Below are positions 7,718-15,918 of a stretch of DNA of 33,132 nt, one piece after another. Position 1 is the stretch's first letter, and every line of letters starts with the position of its first letter. Both the position numbers and the translations under genes were made by a program. The stretch covers positions 1 through 33,132 of the forward strand of contig JAMFTA010000152.1 in the NCBI GenBank assembly GCA_026225565.1, given 5' to 3'. The notes under the pieces were generated by a model. It was not told where the DNA came from and did not search any database. It saw nothing but the letters and a program-made list of their open reading frames with translations. This DNA is from Caulobacter sp. Its GTDB lineage: Bacteria; Pseudomonadota; Alphaproteobacteria; Caulobacterales; Caulobacteraceae.

Positions 7718-8920
7718 ATGGAGGGACTGAGTTCGCCCATTCCCGCCCTGCAGCCTCATGAGGCGGTGGGGCGGGCGATGGCCGCCCGTGATTTCCGTCT
7801 CGCCTCAACCCTGTTGCGGGAGATCGTCGCCCAGGGGGGCGCAGACATCTCGACCTGGCTGCAGCTGGCCGCCTGTCACCGGGCGATTGGCGCGATCGAA
7901 GAGGCGCTGGACGCTGTGGAGGGCGCGCTGCGCCTCGATCCCAGAAGCTTCGTCTCCCTCTTGATGAAGGCGTCGCTGTTGGAGCGGGCCGGCCGCCTGC
8001 GCGAGGCGGGCCCCGCCTATGGCGTCGCCATTCTGCTGGCCCCGCCCGAGACGCAGCTGGACGGACCCACCCGCCAGGCCCTGGCCCACGGCCGGGCGGT
8101 GAACATGGCCTATGGTTCGGAGCTGGCCGATTTTCTTCGCGCCGAGGTGCAGGCCCAGGCGGCGGGCCCGCCCGCCCAGGCCCGGCGCATCGACGCCTTC
8201 ATCGACCTGATGCTGGGCCGACGGAAAAATTACCGGCAAGAGCCTCACGGCTACTTCTATCCCGGTCTGCCAGCCATCGAGTTTTGGGAGCGGGAAGAGT
8301 TTCCCTGGCTAGCCGAGTTGGAGGGAGCCACCCCGGCGATCCGCGAAGAACTCATGGCCGTGATGCAAGACGGCCCGGCGGCCTTCATTCCCTACATCGA
8401 CTATTCCGACAGCGCGCCACTCGATCAATGGGCGGCCCTGAACAGATCGCGCCATTGGGGCGCCTTCCATCTGCTCGCCTATGGTCGGCGGGTGGAGGAA
8501 AATTGCCGTAAGTGCCCGCAAACCCTGGCGGCGCTCGCAAAGACGCCCCAGCCGAAGGCGCCAAACCGCTCGCCATCGGCGATGTTCTCAGCGCTTGAAG
8601 CCCGCACCCACATCCCCCCCCATACGGGCATAGCCAACACCCGTCTTGTGGTGCATCTGCCCTTGATCGTGCCTGAGGGATGCCGGTTTCGCGTCGGCAA
8701 TGAGACGCGCACCTATGACGACGGCCGGGCCTGGGTGTTTGACGACACCATCGAACACGAGGCGTGGAACGACAGCGACGATCCCCGCCTCATCCTGCTG
8801 TTCGATATTTGGAACCCACGCCTCTCGCCTTGGGAGCGCGAGATGATCGGCGCCGTCAGCGGCGCCCTGGATCAGTTCAACGGGACGCCGGCGCCGGACC
8901 TTGGCGTCTCTAGCCTATGA
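7718..8920 (+). CDS. TPR protein with aspartyl/asparaginyl beta-hydroxylase domain
   Basis: A 400-residue protein. The ATG at 7718 is chosen over 7703 because GGTGGA lies just upstream of it, whereas the 7703 ATG sits in the terminator tail. Residues ~10-130 are TPR-like; the C-terminal half matches PF05118 (Asp/Asn beta-hydroxylase). Motifs are IPPHTGIANTRLVVHLPL (first iron histidine H302, with Gly at the usual carboxylate position as in AspH, then the 2OG arginine) and FDDTIEHEAWN (second histidine H347). The family hydroxylates Asp or Asn side chains using 2-oxoglutarate and O2. No signal peptide is present, so it should act in the cytoplasm. It follows the TonB receptor and its terminator, and its stop overlaps by 6 bases the stop of the convergent sulfotransferase. 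The substrate is unknown. Confidence 0.88.
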   Translation: MEGLSSPIPALQPHEAVGRAMAARDFRLASTLLREIVAQGGADISTWLQLAACHRAIGAIEEALDAVEGALRLDPRSFVSLLMKASLLERAGRLREAGPAYGVAILLAPPETQLDGPTRQALAHGRAVNMAYGSELADFLRAEVQAQAAGPPAQARRIDAFIDLMLGRRKNYRQEPHGYFYPGLPAIEFWEREEFPWLAELEGATPAIREELMAVMQDGPAAFIPYIDYSDSAPLDQWAALNRSRHWGAFHLLAYGRRVEENCRKCPQTLAALAKTPQPKAPNRSPSAMFSALEARTHIPPHTGIANTRLVVHLPLIVPEGCRFRVGNETRTYDDGRAWVFDDTIEHEAWNDSDDPRLILLFDIWNPRLSPWEREMIGAVSGALDQFNGTPAPDLGVSSL

Positions 8921-10573
8921 CGCCTCTGACGCCACGTCGGGAGCGTAGCCAAATCGTTCCACCCAGGGCCTTAAGATCGGCAACATCGCCGCCGTCTCGT
9001 CCCCATAACGCCGCCAGCGGCCCATGCCTTCGGTGAAAAGACCGCGGCGCACCTGTTCGGCGCTGGGGGTGCGCACATCCCGGCGCTTGGCCGTTTCGGC
9101 GAAGTCGCGCATCCCCTCGCTTTGAGCGATGCCGAGGAAGTCGCAGATGCGGCCGACTTCGCCGTCGAAATCGAGCACTATGTCCTCGTGCTTATGTTGG
9201 TAGAGGGTCAGACCTAATTTCTTCCGGTAACGATCCACAAGGTCCATCACCGCACGATAGAATTGAGCCGTCGCGACCAGATCTGTGAACGCCCATGCCA
9301 GCGCATTGATCTGGAAACGATGGCGGAACGAACTGACCACAACGTCCCTGGGATCGCGCACGGCGAACAGCACCTTGGCGTCCGGGAATAGCTTGGCCAC
9401 CATGGGCAGCCAGAGCGAGGACAGGGGAGCCTTGTCCACGAACACCTTGTCCGTAGGATCGACGCCGAAGCTGCTGACCCGCGCCCAATAGTCCGCCCGC
9501 AGACGATCCGCTTCTTCGGCGTCAAGATGTTTCAGCCGTTCCAGGCCCTCATCGTCGCTGAAATAGGCCGGCGTGAGCGCGCGCAAGGTCGCCTGCTCTT
9601 CCAGGGCCACGACGTCCGGATGGCTGGCCAAGACCTGCTCCAGCAAGGTGGTGCCGGAACGGACGAAACCGACGAGAAACACGTGCCCCTTACACGGCGG
9701 CGTCGCGACACCCGCAGCCGGGCTCCAATCCCCCGCGGTCGAAGCGTCCATTGCGGCCTGCAGACGCTCAGCCAACTGGATTCCGATCTCCACGTCCGGG
9801 CGAGAGTAGAGGGGGCTGTGGATCTCGCGCACCAGCTGATTGGCTTGGGTATAGAGCGCGAAGGCCTCGACCGGGCGGTCCAGCATTTCCAGCTCATCGG
9901 CGAGCAACTGTTGGGCGGCGGCCCTATGCAGGGGACTGATGGTTTTATCCAAAAGCGCCGTCAGCCGCTGGGCGGCGATAGCGTGATCGCCAGCCTTGGC
10001 GTCCAGCTTGGCCATCACCATCACCGCGCTCGCCTGGCCGGCGTCCAACGCCAGGGCCCTCTCCGCCAAAAGTCGTGCTGTGGAGCCGTCGTCTTTGCGC
10101 AGGGCGAGATCGGCCAAGGCCCCCAGGGGATCAGGATAACGGGGGTCGAGATCGGCCGCCCGTAAAAAGGCGCGTCGGCCCTCGTCGAGCTCCCCCAGCA
10201 CAAGCAGGCATGTCCCCCGCCCGTTGTGGGCCGGCGCATGGCCGGGATGGATGGTCGCCGCCCCATCGAAATAGATGAGCGCCTGTCGGTCTTTTCCCTG
10301 TTGAGATAGGGTGGCGCCAATGGAGGTAAGAATTAGGACGTCGTTCGGAGAAAGCTCCAGCGCCCGCATGAGGCGATCCAAGGCTTCGTCCAACCGGCCC
10401 TCCCGCTCAAGCGCAAAGGCGGAGAGGTTCAACAGCAAGGGGTGGTCGATCCCCGCTTGCAAGGCTTCGTCTGCAAGCACGATCGCCCGATCAGTGTCAG
10501 CCGCGTCGAGGGCCGCCATGACAGCGTCGAGACGGCGCTGAACCGTTAAAGACGTCGCTTGTAAATCGACCAT
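8915..10573 (-). CDS. TPR-sulfotransferase (copy 2)
   Basis: A 552-residue paralogue of the protein encoded at 2573-4249 with the same layout: TPR solenoid about residues 10-250, then a PAPS-dependent sulfotransferase domain. The 5'-phosphosulfate loop is RSGTTL (305-310), followed by VVALEEQ, which has E-E but Q in place of the T seen in copy 1; KVFVDKAPL lies near 376-384; the 3'-phosphate segment is RDPRDVVVS (from 406). The C-terminal GMGRWRRYGD matches GVGRWRAYAE of copy 1. No signal peptide is visible. The two copies have clearly diverged in the TPR part, which suggests different partners or acceptor sites. It is convergent with the TPR-hydroxylase and divergent from the tandem P4H-like genes across 177 bases that show only short, unconvincing symmetry. 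Confidence 0.9.
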   Translation of the reverse strand: MVDLQATSLTVQRRLDAVMAALDAADTDRAIVLADEALQAGIDHPLLLNLSAFALEREGRLDEALDRLMRALELSPNDVLILTSIGATLSQQGKDRQALIYFDGAATIHPGHAPAHNGRGTCLLVLGELDEGRRAFLRAADLDPRYPDPLGALADLALRKDDGSTARLLAERALALDAGQASAVMVMAKLDAKAGDHAIAAQRLTALLDKTISPLHRAAAQQLLADELEMLDRPVEAFALYTQANQLVREIHSPLYSRPDVEIGIQLAERLQAAMDASTAGDWSPAAGVATPPCKGHVFLVGFVRSGTTLLEQVLASHPDVVALEEQATLRALTPAYFSDDEGLERLKHLDAEEADRLRADYWARVSSFGVDPTDKVFVDKAPLSSLWLPMVAKLFPDAKVLFAVRDPRDVVVSSFRHRFQINALAWAFTDLVATAQFYRAVMDLVDRYRKKLGLTLYQHKHEDIVLDFDGEVGRICDFLGIAQSEGMRDFAETAKRRDVRTPSAEQVRRGLFTEGMGRWRRYGDETAAMLPILRPWVERFGYAPDVASEAS

Positions 10574-10750
10574 ATGCCGTCCGGTGACAGAGGATAAAGA
10601 ACCGCCCGTGGAGGGCTTATCGCGGGGCCACCGTTATCACGGCCGCACCGCTGCGGGAATGAGCAGGCGGATACGCCAGAAACCTTTCCCCGGTCACCGC
10701 CGCCAACTAGAATTCAGCTGCGCCGCCTATGTATCTGTTCCAGGACAGCG

Positions 10751-11695
10751 ATGACCGCCGATCTTACGCTATCCCGATTGGATCTATCGTTGGCGGTTCG
10801 AGAAGCCCTGGCGTTGTTCCTCGGTGAGCGGGAAGCAGCGCGGCCGCAAGATGGCATGACGCTGCTAGCCGAGGCGGCGGATCGCGGCGATGGAGAGGCC
10901 GCCAACCTGATGGCAACGCTTTGCGCATCGGGCGGTGCGGCGTCACCGGACTGGCCAGCGGCGTTGGACTATCTTCAACTGGCGGCGGAACTCGGGTCCG
11001 CTTCTGCCCAGGGGCAGCTCACGGTACTGGCGGACGGCCCATCGTGGAGCGCTCGTCGCGGCGCCTTCGATCTGGGGGCTTGGTTGACGCCTCCGCCTCG
11101 CCAGATCCTATGTGAAAGGCCGAGGGTGCGGGCTTGCGCTAATTTTGTCCCGCCGGCCATGTGCGACTGGCTGGTCGATCGCGCCCGGGGGCGGCTGAGC
11201 CCCGCAGCCACCTTGGAAGGGGATGAAGGCGAGGCGAGGTTAACCTCTAACCGCACCAACAGCCATTTCGCCTTCGACCTTATCAGCGCTGACTGCATCT
11301 TGGCGCTTGTCCGCCAACGGATCAGCAACCTGCTGACATTGCCGATCATCGCCATGGAGCCACCGCAGATTTTTCACTATGCTCCTGGCCAGGAGTTCAA
11401 ACCTCACGTGGACTATCTGCACCGCCCGGATCGGCCGCTCGATGGTGAGACACATCCGGGTGATCGGATCGCCACCTTTCTCGTCTATCTCAACGCCAAT
11501 TTTGAAGGCGGCGAAACTTGGTTCCCCCGCGCGAATCTCAAGGTCAAGGTGTCTAAGGGCGATGGGCTTTACTTTGCGAACGTGGACGCCGACGGCGCGC
11601 CCGATCCGCAGAGCTTGCACGCGGGACTGGCCCCGCTGAACGGAGAAAAGTGGCTGCTGTCCCAGTGGATTCATGATCGGCCGTTCGGTCGATGA
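10751..11695 (+). CDS. Sel1-like/prolyl-4-hydroxylase-type 2OG-Fe(II) oxygenase (copy 1)
   Basis: A 314-residue protein. Residues ~35-95 are a Sel1-like helical-repeat pair (LLAEAADRGDGEAANLM and ALDYLQLAAELGSASA). Residues ~200-310 are a P4Hc-type oxygenase domain with all key residues: H219 and D221 in KPHVDYL, H290 in SLHAGL and the 2OG-binding K300 in GEKWLLSQW. The conserved HYAPGQEF and FEGGETWFP segments are typical of bacterial P4H relatives. The family hydroxylates proline or related residues in proteins; the substrate here is unknown. AGGA lies 7 bases before the ATG. The stop overlaps the start of the next gene (ATGA), so the two are translationally coupled. No signal peptide is visible. 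Confidence 0.88.
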   Translation: MTADLTLSRLDLSLAVREALALFLGEREAARPQDGMTLLAEAADRGDGEAANLMATLCASGGAASPDWPAALDYLQLAAELGSASAQGQLTVLADGPSWSARRGAFDLGAWLTPPPRQILCERPRVRACANFVPPAMCDWLVDRARGRLSPAATLEGDEGEARLTSNRTNSHFAFDLISADCILALVRQRISNLLTLPIIAMEPPQIFHYAPGQEFKPHVDYLHRPDRPLDGETHPGDRIATFLVYLNANFEGGETWFPRANLKVKVSKGDGLYFANVDADGAPDPQSLHAGLAPLNGEKWLLSQWIHDRPFGR

Positions 11696-12606
11696 CAGTG
11701 GTCTCCAAGACAATTCAGGCCGCGAAGGCGCGTCTGCTGGGCGCCGAAGGCGGACCCCAGGCCGGCGTTGCATTGTTGCGAGAGGCGGCGGAGCGCGGCG
11801 ATCCGCAGGCGGCGAATCTGATGGCCACCCTCTGCGCTTCGGGGGCGTGGATGCCGCAAAGCTGGCCAATGGCGCTGGACTTTCTGGCGCTGGCCGCGGA
11901 GCGCGGCTCCCTCTCCGCCCAGGGGCAACTCTTGTTGCTGGCGCGCGAAGGTGAGACTTGGCAGGCGCGACGGGAGGCGATCCCTATGGAGGCTTGGCTT
12001 GCACCGCCCAATCGCCGCCCCCTGTGCGAGCATCCGCGTGTGCGCACATCGGAGGCGTTTATTCCCCCGCCGATGTGCGACTGGCTGATCGGTTTGGCGC
12101 AAGGCCGGCTTCAACCGGCGAAGATGGTCGAGAGCTATGGAGGGGAAGCGCGGCTGACGCCCGACCGCACCAACAGCGACTTTGTTTTCGATATATTCGG
12201 CGCCGACTGCGTCCTCGCCCTTGTCCGAGAGCGGATCAGCGCGCTGGTCAAGTTGCCCATCGCGGCCATGGAGCCGCCGCAAATCTTCCACTACGCCACC
12301 GGCCAGGAGCTGAGGCCGCACGTGGACTATCTTCAACGGGCAGACCGTATCGGCGTCGGCTCTTATGAAGGCGATCGCATCGCCACGGTGCTGGTCTATC
12401 TCAACGACGGGTTCGAGGGCGGTGAGACGTGGTTTCCTCGCCCCGATCTAAAGGTGAAGGCGGCCAAGGGCGACGCCCTCTATTTCGCGAATGTGGATGC
12501 CGCCGGGGCGCCCGATCCGGAAAGTCTTCACGCGGGATTGCCGCCGCTGCGGGGAGAGAAATGGCTGCTGTCCCAATGGATCCACGACCGGCCGTTCGGG
12601 GGGTAG
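11692..12606 (+). CDS. Sel1-like/prolyl-4-hydroxylase-type 2OG-Fe(II) oxygenase (copy 2)
   Basis: A 304-residue tandem paralogue of the preceding gene, about three-quarters identical by eye over the last ~110 residues and less so in the middle. Sel1-like repeats occupy residues ~25-85 (ALLREAAERGDPQAANLM). The catalytic residues are intact: H210 and D212 in RPHVDYL, H280 in SLHAGL and K290 in GEKWLLSQW. The main differences cluster at 213-226, just after the HxD motif, and in the central segment ~85-160, where substrate choice might be set. Its ATG lies within the stop of copy 1 (ATGA), so expression is coupled. It ends the cluster; the next gene is on the other strand. No signal peptide is visible. 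Confidence 0.88.
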   Translation: MTVVSKTIQAAKARLLGAEGGPQAGVALLREAAERGDPQAANLMATLCASGAWMPQSWPMALDFLALAAERGSLSAQGQLLLLAREGETWQARREAIPMEAWLAPPNRRPLCEHPRVRTSEAFIPPPMCDWLIGLAQGRLQPAKMVESYGGEARLTPDRTNSDFVFDIFGADCVLALVRERISALVKLPIAAMEPPQIFHYATGQELRPHVDYLQRADRIGVGSYEGDRIATVLVYLNDGFEGGETWFPRPDLKVKAAKGDALYFANVDAAGAPDPESLHAGLPPLRGEKWLLSQWIHDRPFGG

Positions 12607-12676
12607 ACGGCGGTCATCGGGTCAGTAGCTAGCGCCCGAGCGGCGCCGGCGTTCAGTCACCGGCGAAGAGCCCCTG

Positions 12677-12961
12677 TCAATGACCCGGAGCGCCGCCCTT
12701 CATCATGGTGCTGCGGTCGACATAGTCTCGCGCGTTGCGGGTGATGTCGGCCCACTGGGTCTTCGTCTTGCACTCTCGTGTTGAAAAACGGGTGCCTGTG
12801 ACTTCGATGGATTTACAGACGACCGTGTCGCCGTCATCGGCTGGCGCAGTCGTGCTTGCAGGGGCGGCGGCGATCGTCTGAGCCGGGGGCGTGGATTGAC
12901 CTTCCGACGCTGCGGCTAGGGCAAGCGCCGCAGCGGTTAATGCCGATGCGATGAAAGTCAT
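12677..12961 (-). CDS. Small exported protein of unknown function
   Basis: A 94-residue protein with a typical signal peptide (hydrophobic SALTAAALALAAA, cleavage probably near residues 19-23). A low-complexity Ala/Thr/Pro linker follows, then a compact domain TVVCKSIEVTGTRFSTRECK with two cysteines 15 residues apart that could form a periplasmic disulfide. I recall small alphaproteobacterial proteins with a similar VCK-x-I/V-EVTG-R pattern, of unknown function. The C-terminus ends KGGAPGH. It is convergent with the tandem oxygenase genes, with 70 bases between, and reads from its own upstream region; a link to the modification cluster is only positional. Confidence 0.75.
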   Translation of the reverse strand: MTFIASALTAAALALAAASEGQSTPPAQTIAAAPASTTAPADDGDTVVCKSIEVTGTRFSTRECKTKTQWADITRNARDYVDRSTMMKGGAPGH

Positions 12962-13063
12962 GACATTTCACTCATGTTTGTATCATTTGAGAGTTTAAAT
13001 TAGCGCGGCTCAACCGTTGATGACAAGTTGGCATTTCGAGATGCGGCGGCTGATTTCCGTGTG

Positions 13064-13807
13064 TCAAACCGGACGCACAAATAGTCCAACAGTCAGGGCG
13101 ATTCCCAGGATCACCACCCCGATGCGCAGCAGGCGCTCGTTCACGCGACTGAGCAGCCAGGCGCCGAAAAGGCCGCCGACCATGGCGGCCGCCCCCAGGA
13201 TCGTCGCCGCCAGCCAGTGCACGTCCTTGGAAAAAATGAAAATGGCCACCGCAGAGGCGTTCATCACCGCCGCCAGCACGTTCTTGGTGGCCGCTGCCTC
13301 GCGCACCGGCAGGCCTGCGACGGTCAGGGCCGCCAGCATCAGAAAGCCGATGCCGCCACCGAAATAGCCGCCGTAGATGGCGATGATAAATTGCGCCCCG
13401 CCGGCCTGCAAAGGGCTCAGCGCCTTGCCCTTACCCGCCTTGGGCGGTTTGCGCACGAAGCTGCCCCAGGCGAAGACGGCGGTGGCGAACAGCACCAGCC
13501 ACGGCACGAGCCGGGCGAAGAAGCTGGCCGGGGTGGCCAGCAGCAAGACGGCACCCAAGACGCCGCCGACCAGACTGATGATCAGGAGGGCGCGAAAGGA
13601 GAGGTTCTCCGCCCCCGACACCTTCTTGATCCCTGCCAGCCCGGTGGTCACCTGCCCGGGAAACAGGGCCACGGTGGAGGTGATGTTGGCGGCGCGGGGA
13701 TCCAAGCCCGACAGAATCAAGGTCGGCAGGGTGACGAAGGAGCCGCCGCCGGCCAGGGCGTTCTGAACACCCGCCCACAGGCCGGCTAAGACGAGCAGCA
13801 TCCACAT
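13064..13807 (-). CDS. TauE/SafE family membrane permease
   Basis: A 247-residue polytopic membrane protein with about eight hydrophobic segments. The sequence GLWAGVQNALAGGGSFVTLP near the N-terminus and YGGYFGGGIGFL in the second half are the two internal-repeat motifs of the TauE/SafE (DUF81) family, whose members are proposed exporters of sulfite or organosulfur anions. The open frame extends upstream to 14041, but that part overlaps the divergent MarR gene and is not family-like; the ATG at 13807 starts right at the first membrane helix. It is divergent from marR-MFS and may share its operator region. The substrate cannot be told from sequence. Confidence 0.85.
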   Translation of the reverse strand: MWMLLVLAGLWAGVQNALAGGGSFVTLPTLILSGLDPRAANITSTVALFPGQVTTGLAGIKKVSGAENLSFRALLIISLVGGVLGAVLLLATPASFFARLVPWLVLFATAVFAWGSFVRKPPKAGKGKALSPLQAGGAQFIIAIYGGYFGGGIGFLMLAALTVAGLPVREAAATKNVLAAVMNASAVAIFIFSKDVHWLAATILGAAAMVGGLFGAWLLSRVNERLLRIGVVILGIALTVGLFVRPV

Positions 13808-13905
13808 GGGCGAGCTATGTCGCACCGCGAGACAAGAAGAAAGTAGGGCGACCCTGGATCTCTTCGGAAAATCCGATGAGCCCTCCATCAGCGCCTTGTA
13901 GATAG

Positions 13906-13918
13906 TTAGGCTTCCTAA
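13906..13918. promoter_or_regulatory. Candidate MarR operator
   Basis: TTAGG-CTT-CCTAA is a perfect 5-bp inverted repeat with a 3-base centre in the AT-richer divergent gap, 12 bases before the MarR start. TAATAT (13916-13921) overlaps it and could be a -10 box. The position fits autoregulation by a MarR dimer. Confidence 0.4.
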
Positions 13919-13930
13919 TATGTTGAACTT

Positions 13931-14395
13931 ATGGAACCCCCTCCTCCCGCCCCGCAGCCTCCCGTCGATCTGGCGGCCCTGGCGGACCAGCTGCGCCCCG
14001 CCGTGCTGAAACTCAGCCGTCATTTGCGGCGAGAGGCGCAAAAGGTCGGGGTCTCAGCCCTGGACGCCCAGTTGCTCGGCATGATCAAGCTCTCGCCGGG
14101 TGCGGGCGTTTCGGATCTTGCCGATCTGGAGCAGATGAGCCGCCCGTCCATGAGCGCCCATCTGAAACGGCTGGAAGCGGCCGGTTGGCTGACCCGCCAG
14201 GCGAACGCGCCAGGCGGCGACAAGCGGCGGGTCGGGCTGGTGCTTACGCCCAAGGGCGCCCAGGCCCTTCTGGCCATCAAGCGCTCGCGCAACGACTGGC
14301 TGGCCGCCCGCCTGGCGGCCTTGAGCGCCAGCGAACTCTGCGCCCTCGCCGCGGGATTGGCGCCCTTAGGGCGGCTGGTGGAGGTGAAATCGTGA
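13931..14395 (+). CDS. MarR-family transcriptional regulator
   Basis: A 154-residue protein of usual family length. It has a Pro-rich N-terminus, then the winged helix-turn-helix: ALDAQLLGMIKLSPGAGVSD, the recognition region QMSRPSMSAHLKRLEAAGWL and the wing APGGDKRRVGLVLTPKG with the D-K-R-R motif typical of MarR proteins. It probably represses itself and the efflux pump gene that follows; the two overlap (GTGA at 14392-14395), so they are one operon. The inducer is unknown but is often a small aromatic or toxic compound in such pairs. Confidence 0.92.
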   Translation: MEPPPPAPQPPVDLAALADQLRPAVLKLSRHLRREAQKVGVSALDAQLLGMIKLSPGAGVSDLADLEQMSRPSMSAHLKRLEAAGWLTRQANAPGGDKRRVGLVLTPKGAQALLAIKRSRNDWLAARLAALSASELCALAAGLAPLGRLVEVKS

Positions 14396-15915
14396 CCCTG
14401 GCCGTCGACGATACGGTCTCTCCGCCGCAAACCGACTTCGATCCGGCGTCGGGCCAGGGCATGGCCGAGGCGATGCTGACCCCGCCGCTGACGCCGGAGA
14501 AAACCACCGCCCGCACCGGGCCCCTGCTGCCGATGATCATCGGCGCGGCCCTGTTCATGCAGACTCTGGACGCCACGGTGATCGCCAACGCCCTGCCGAC
14601 CATGGCCGTCTCCCTGCATCGCGACCCCTTGATGCTGAACCTGGCGATCACCGCCTATCTGTTGTCGGCGGCGGTGTTCCTGCCGATCTCGGCCTGGGTG
14701 GCGGATCGGTTCGGGGCCAAGCGCGTGTTTCGCGCCGCCATCGTCGGCTTTGCCGCCTCCTCGCTGCTCTGCGGCCTGTCGCAGAATCTATGGGAACTGG
14801 TGGGCGCGCGGATGCTGCAGGGGGTGGCGGGGGCGATGATGCTGCCGGTGGGGCGGCTGGTTCTGCTGAGAAGCGTGCCCAAGTCCGAGCTGGTGCGGGC
14901 CATGTCCTACCTGACCATGCCGGCCTTGCTGGGGCCGATCCTGGGACCGCCCATCGGCGGCTTCATCGTCACCTTCTCCTCCTGGCGCTGGATCTTCTTC
15001 ATCAATGTGCCGATGGGAATATTGGGGGTGACCCTGGCCACCCTGTTCATCCCCGATGTACGAGAGGCGGTGCGCGAGAAGCTGGATGTGCGCGGCTTCA
15101 TCCTCACCGGCTGCGGTCTGGCGGGGCTGGTTTACGGGTTCGACAACCTCGGCAAAAACATCCTACCCTTCGTTGTCGTGCTGGCCATGCTGGCGGGGGG
15201 GCTGATCTGCGGCGCGCTTTATGTATTCCACGCCCGGCGCACGCCCAACGCCATCCTCGATCTGTCGCTGCTCAAGATAAAGACCTTCACCGCCTCCACC
15301 GTCGGTGGGCTGTTCTCACGGCTGATTATCGGGGCGAGCCCGTTTCTGCTGGCCTTGGTGCTACAACTCGGCTTCGGTCTTTCGGCCTTCCAGGCGGGTC
15401 TGCTGACCTTTGCTGGCGCCGCCGGGGCGCTGTTGATGAAGACCACGGCGCGGCCGATCATCGGTCGCTTCGGCTTCAAGTCGGTGCTGATCGTCAACGC
15501 CATCGTCGTGGCGGCCATCTCGGGAAGCTACGCCCTCTTTCAGGCGAGCACGCCGCACTGGATTCTCTTGACCACCCTACTGATTGGCGGCTTCTTCCGC
15601 TCGCTGCAGTTCACCGCCCTGAACGCCATGGGCTATGCCGATGTGCCGCAACCACTGATGAGCCGGGCGTCGAGCCTCGCCAGCATGTTCCAGCAGCTGG
15701 CTCAGAGCCTGGGCATCGGGCTGGCGGCGACGCTGATCCATTACACCATCCTGGCACGGCACAGCCCCAAGATGGTCTCGGCGGACATCACCCCCGCTTT
15801 TGTCATCGTCGCGGCGCTGTCGCTGATCGCCCTCTTCTTCTATATCGCCTTGCCCAGGGATGCGGGGGCGGAGGTATCGGGCTGGGCGGCGACGCCCGCC
15901 GTGGTCGAGGACTGA
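14392..15915 (+). CDS. MFS transporter of the DHA2 (EmrB/QacA) type
   Basis: A 507-residue membrane protein starting at a GTG that overlaps the MarR stop. The longer frame back to 14185 lies inside marR and is not used. After a ~40-residue polar N-terminus come about 14 hydrophobic segments. The motif LDATVIANALPTMAVSL near helix 1 is characteristic of the 14-helix DHA2 drug:proton antiporters, as are WVADRFGAKRVF (motif A) and the GPILGPPIGGF segment (motif C-like). It probably exports toxic organic compounds across the inner membrane. Coupling to MarR supports inducible efflux. No membrane-fusion partner gene is adjacent. The gene converges on glpK with only 3 bases between stop codons. Confidence 0.9.
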   Translation: MTLAVDDTVSPPQTDFDPASGQGMAEAMLTPPLTPEKTTARTGPLLPMIIGAALFMQTLDATVIANALPTMAVSLHRDPLMLNLAITAYLLSAAVFLPISAWVADRFGAKRVFRAAIVGFAASSLLCGLSQNLWELVGARMLQGVAGAMMLPVGRLVLLRSVPKSELVRAMSYLTMPALLGPILGPPIGGFIVTFSSWRWIFFINVPMGILGVTLATLFIPDVREAVREKLDVRGFILTGCGLAGLVYGFDNLGKNILPFVVVLAMLAGGLICGALYVFHARRTPNAILDLSLLKIKTFTASTVGGLFSRLIIGASPFLLALVLQLGFGLSAFQAGLLTFAGAAGALLMKTTARPIIGRFGFKSVLIVNAIVVAAISGSYALFQASTPHWILLTTLLIGGFFRSLQFTALNAMGYADVPQPLMSRASSLASMFQQLAQSLGIGLAATLIHYTILARHSPKMVSADITPAFVIVAALSLIALFFYIALPRDAGAEVSGWAATPAVVED

Positions 15916-15918
15916 GCC

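Noticed and set aside
13064-13807. TauE/SafE permease as a sulfite-handling partner of the sulfotransferases.
   Set aside because: It is separated from the cluster, divergent from an efflux operon, and no sulfate-activation genes are present; proximity alone is not enough.
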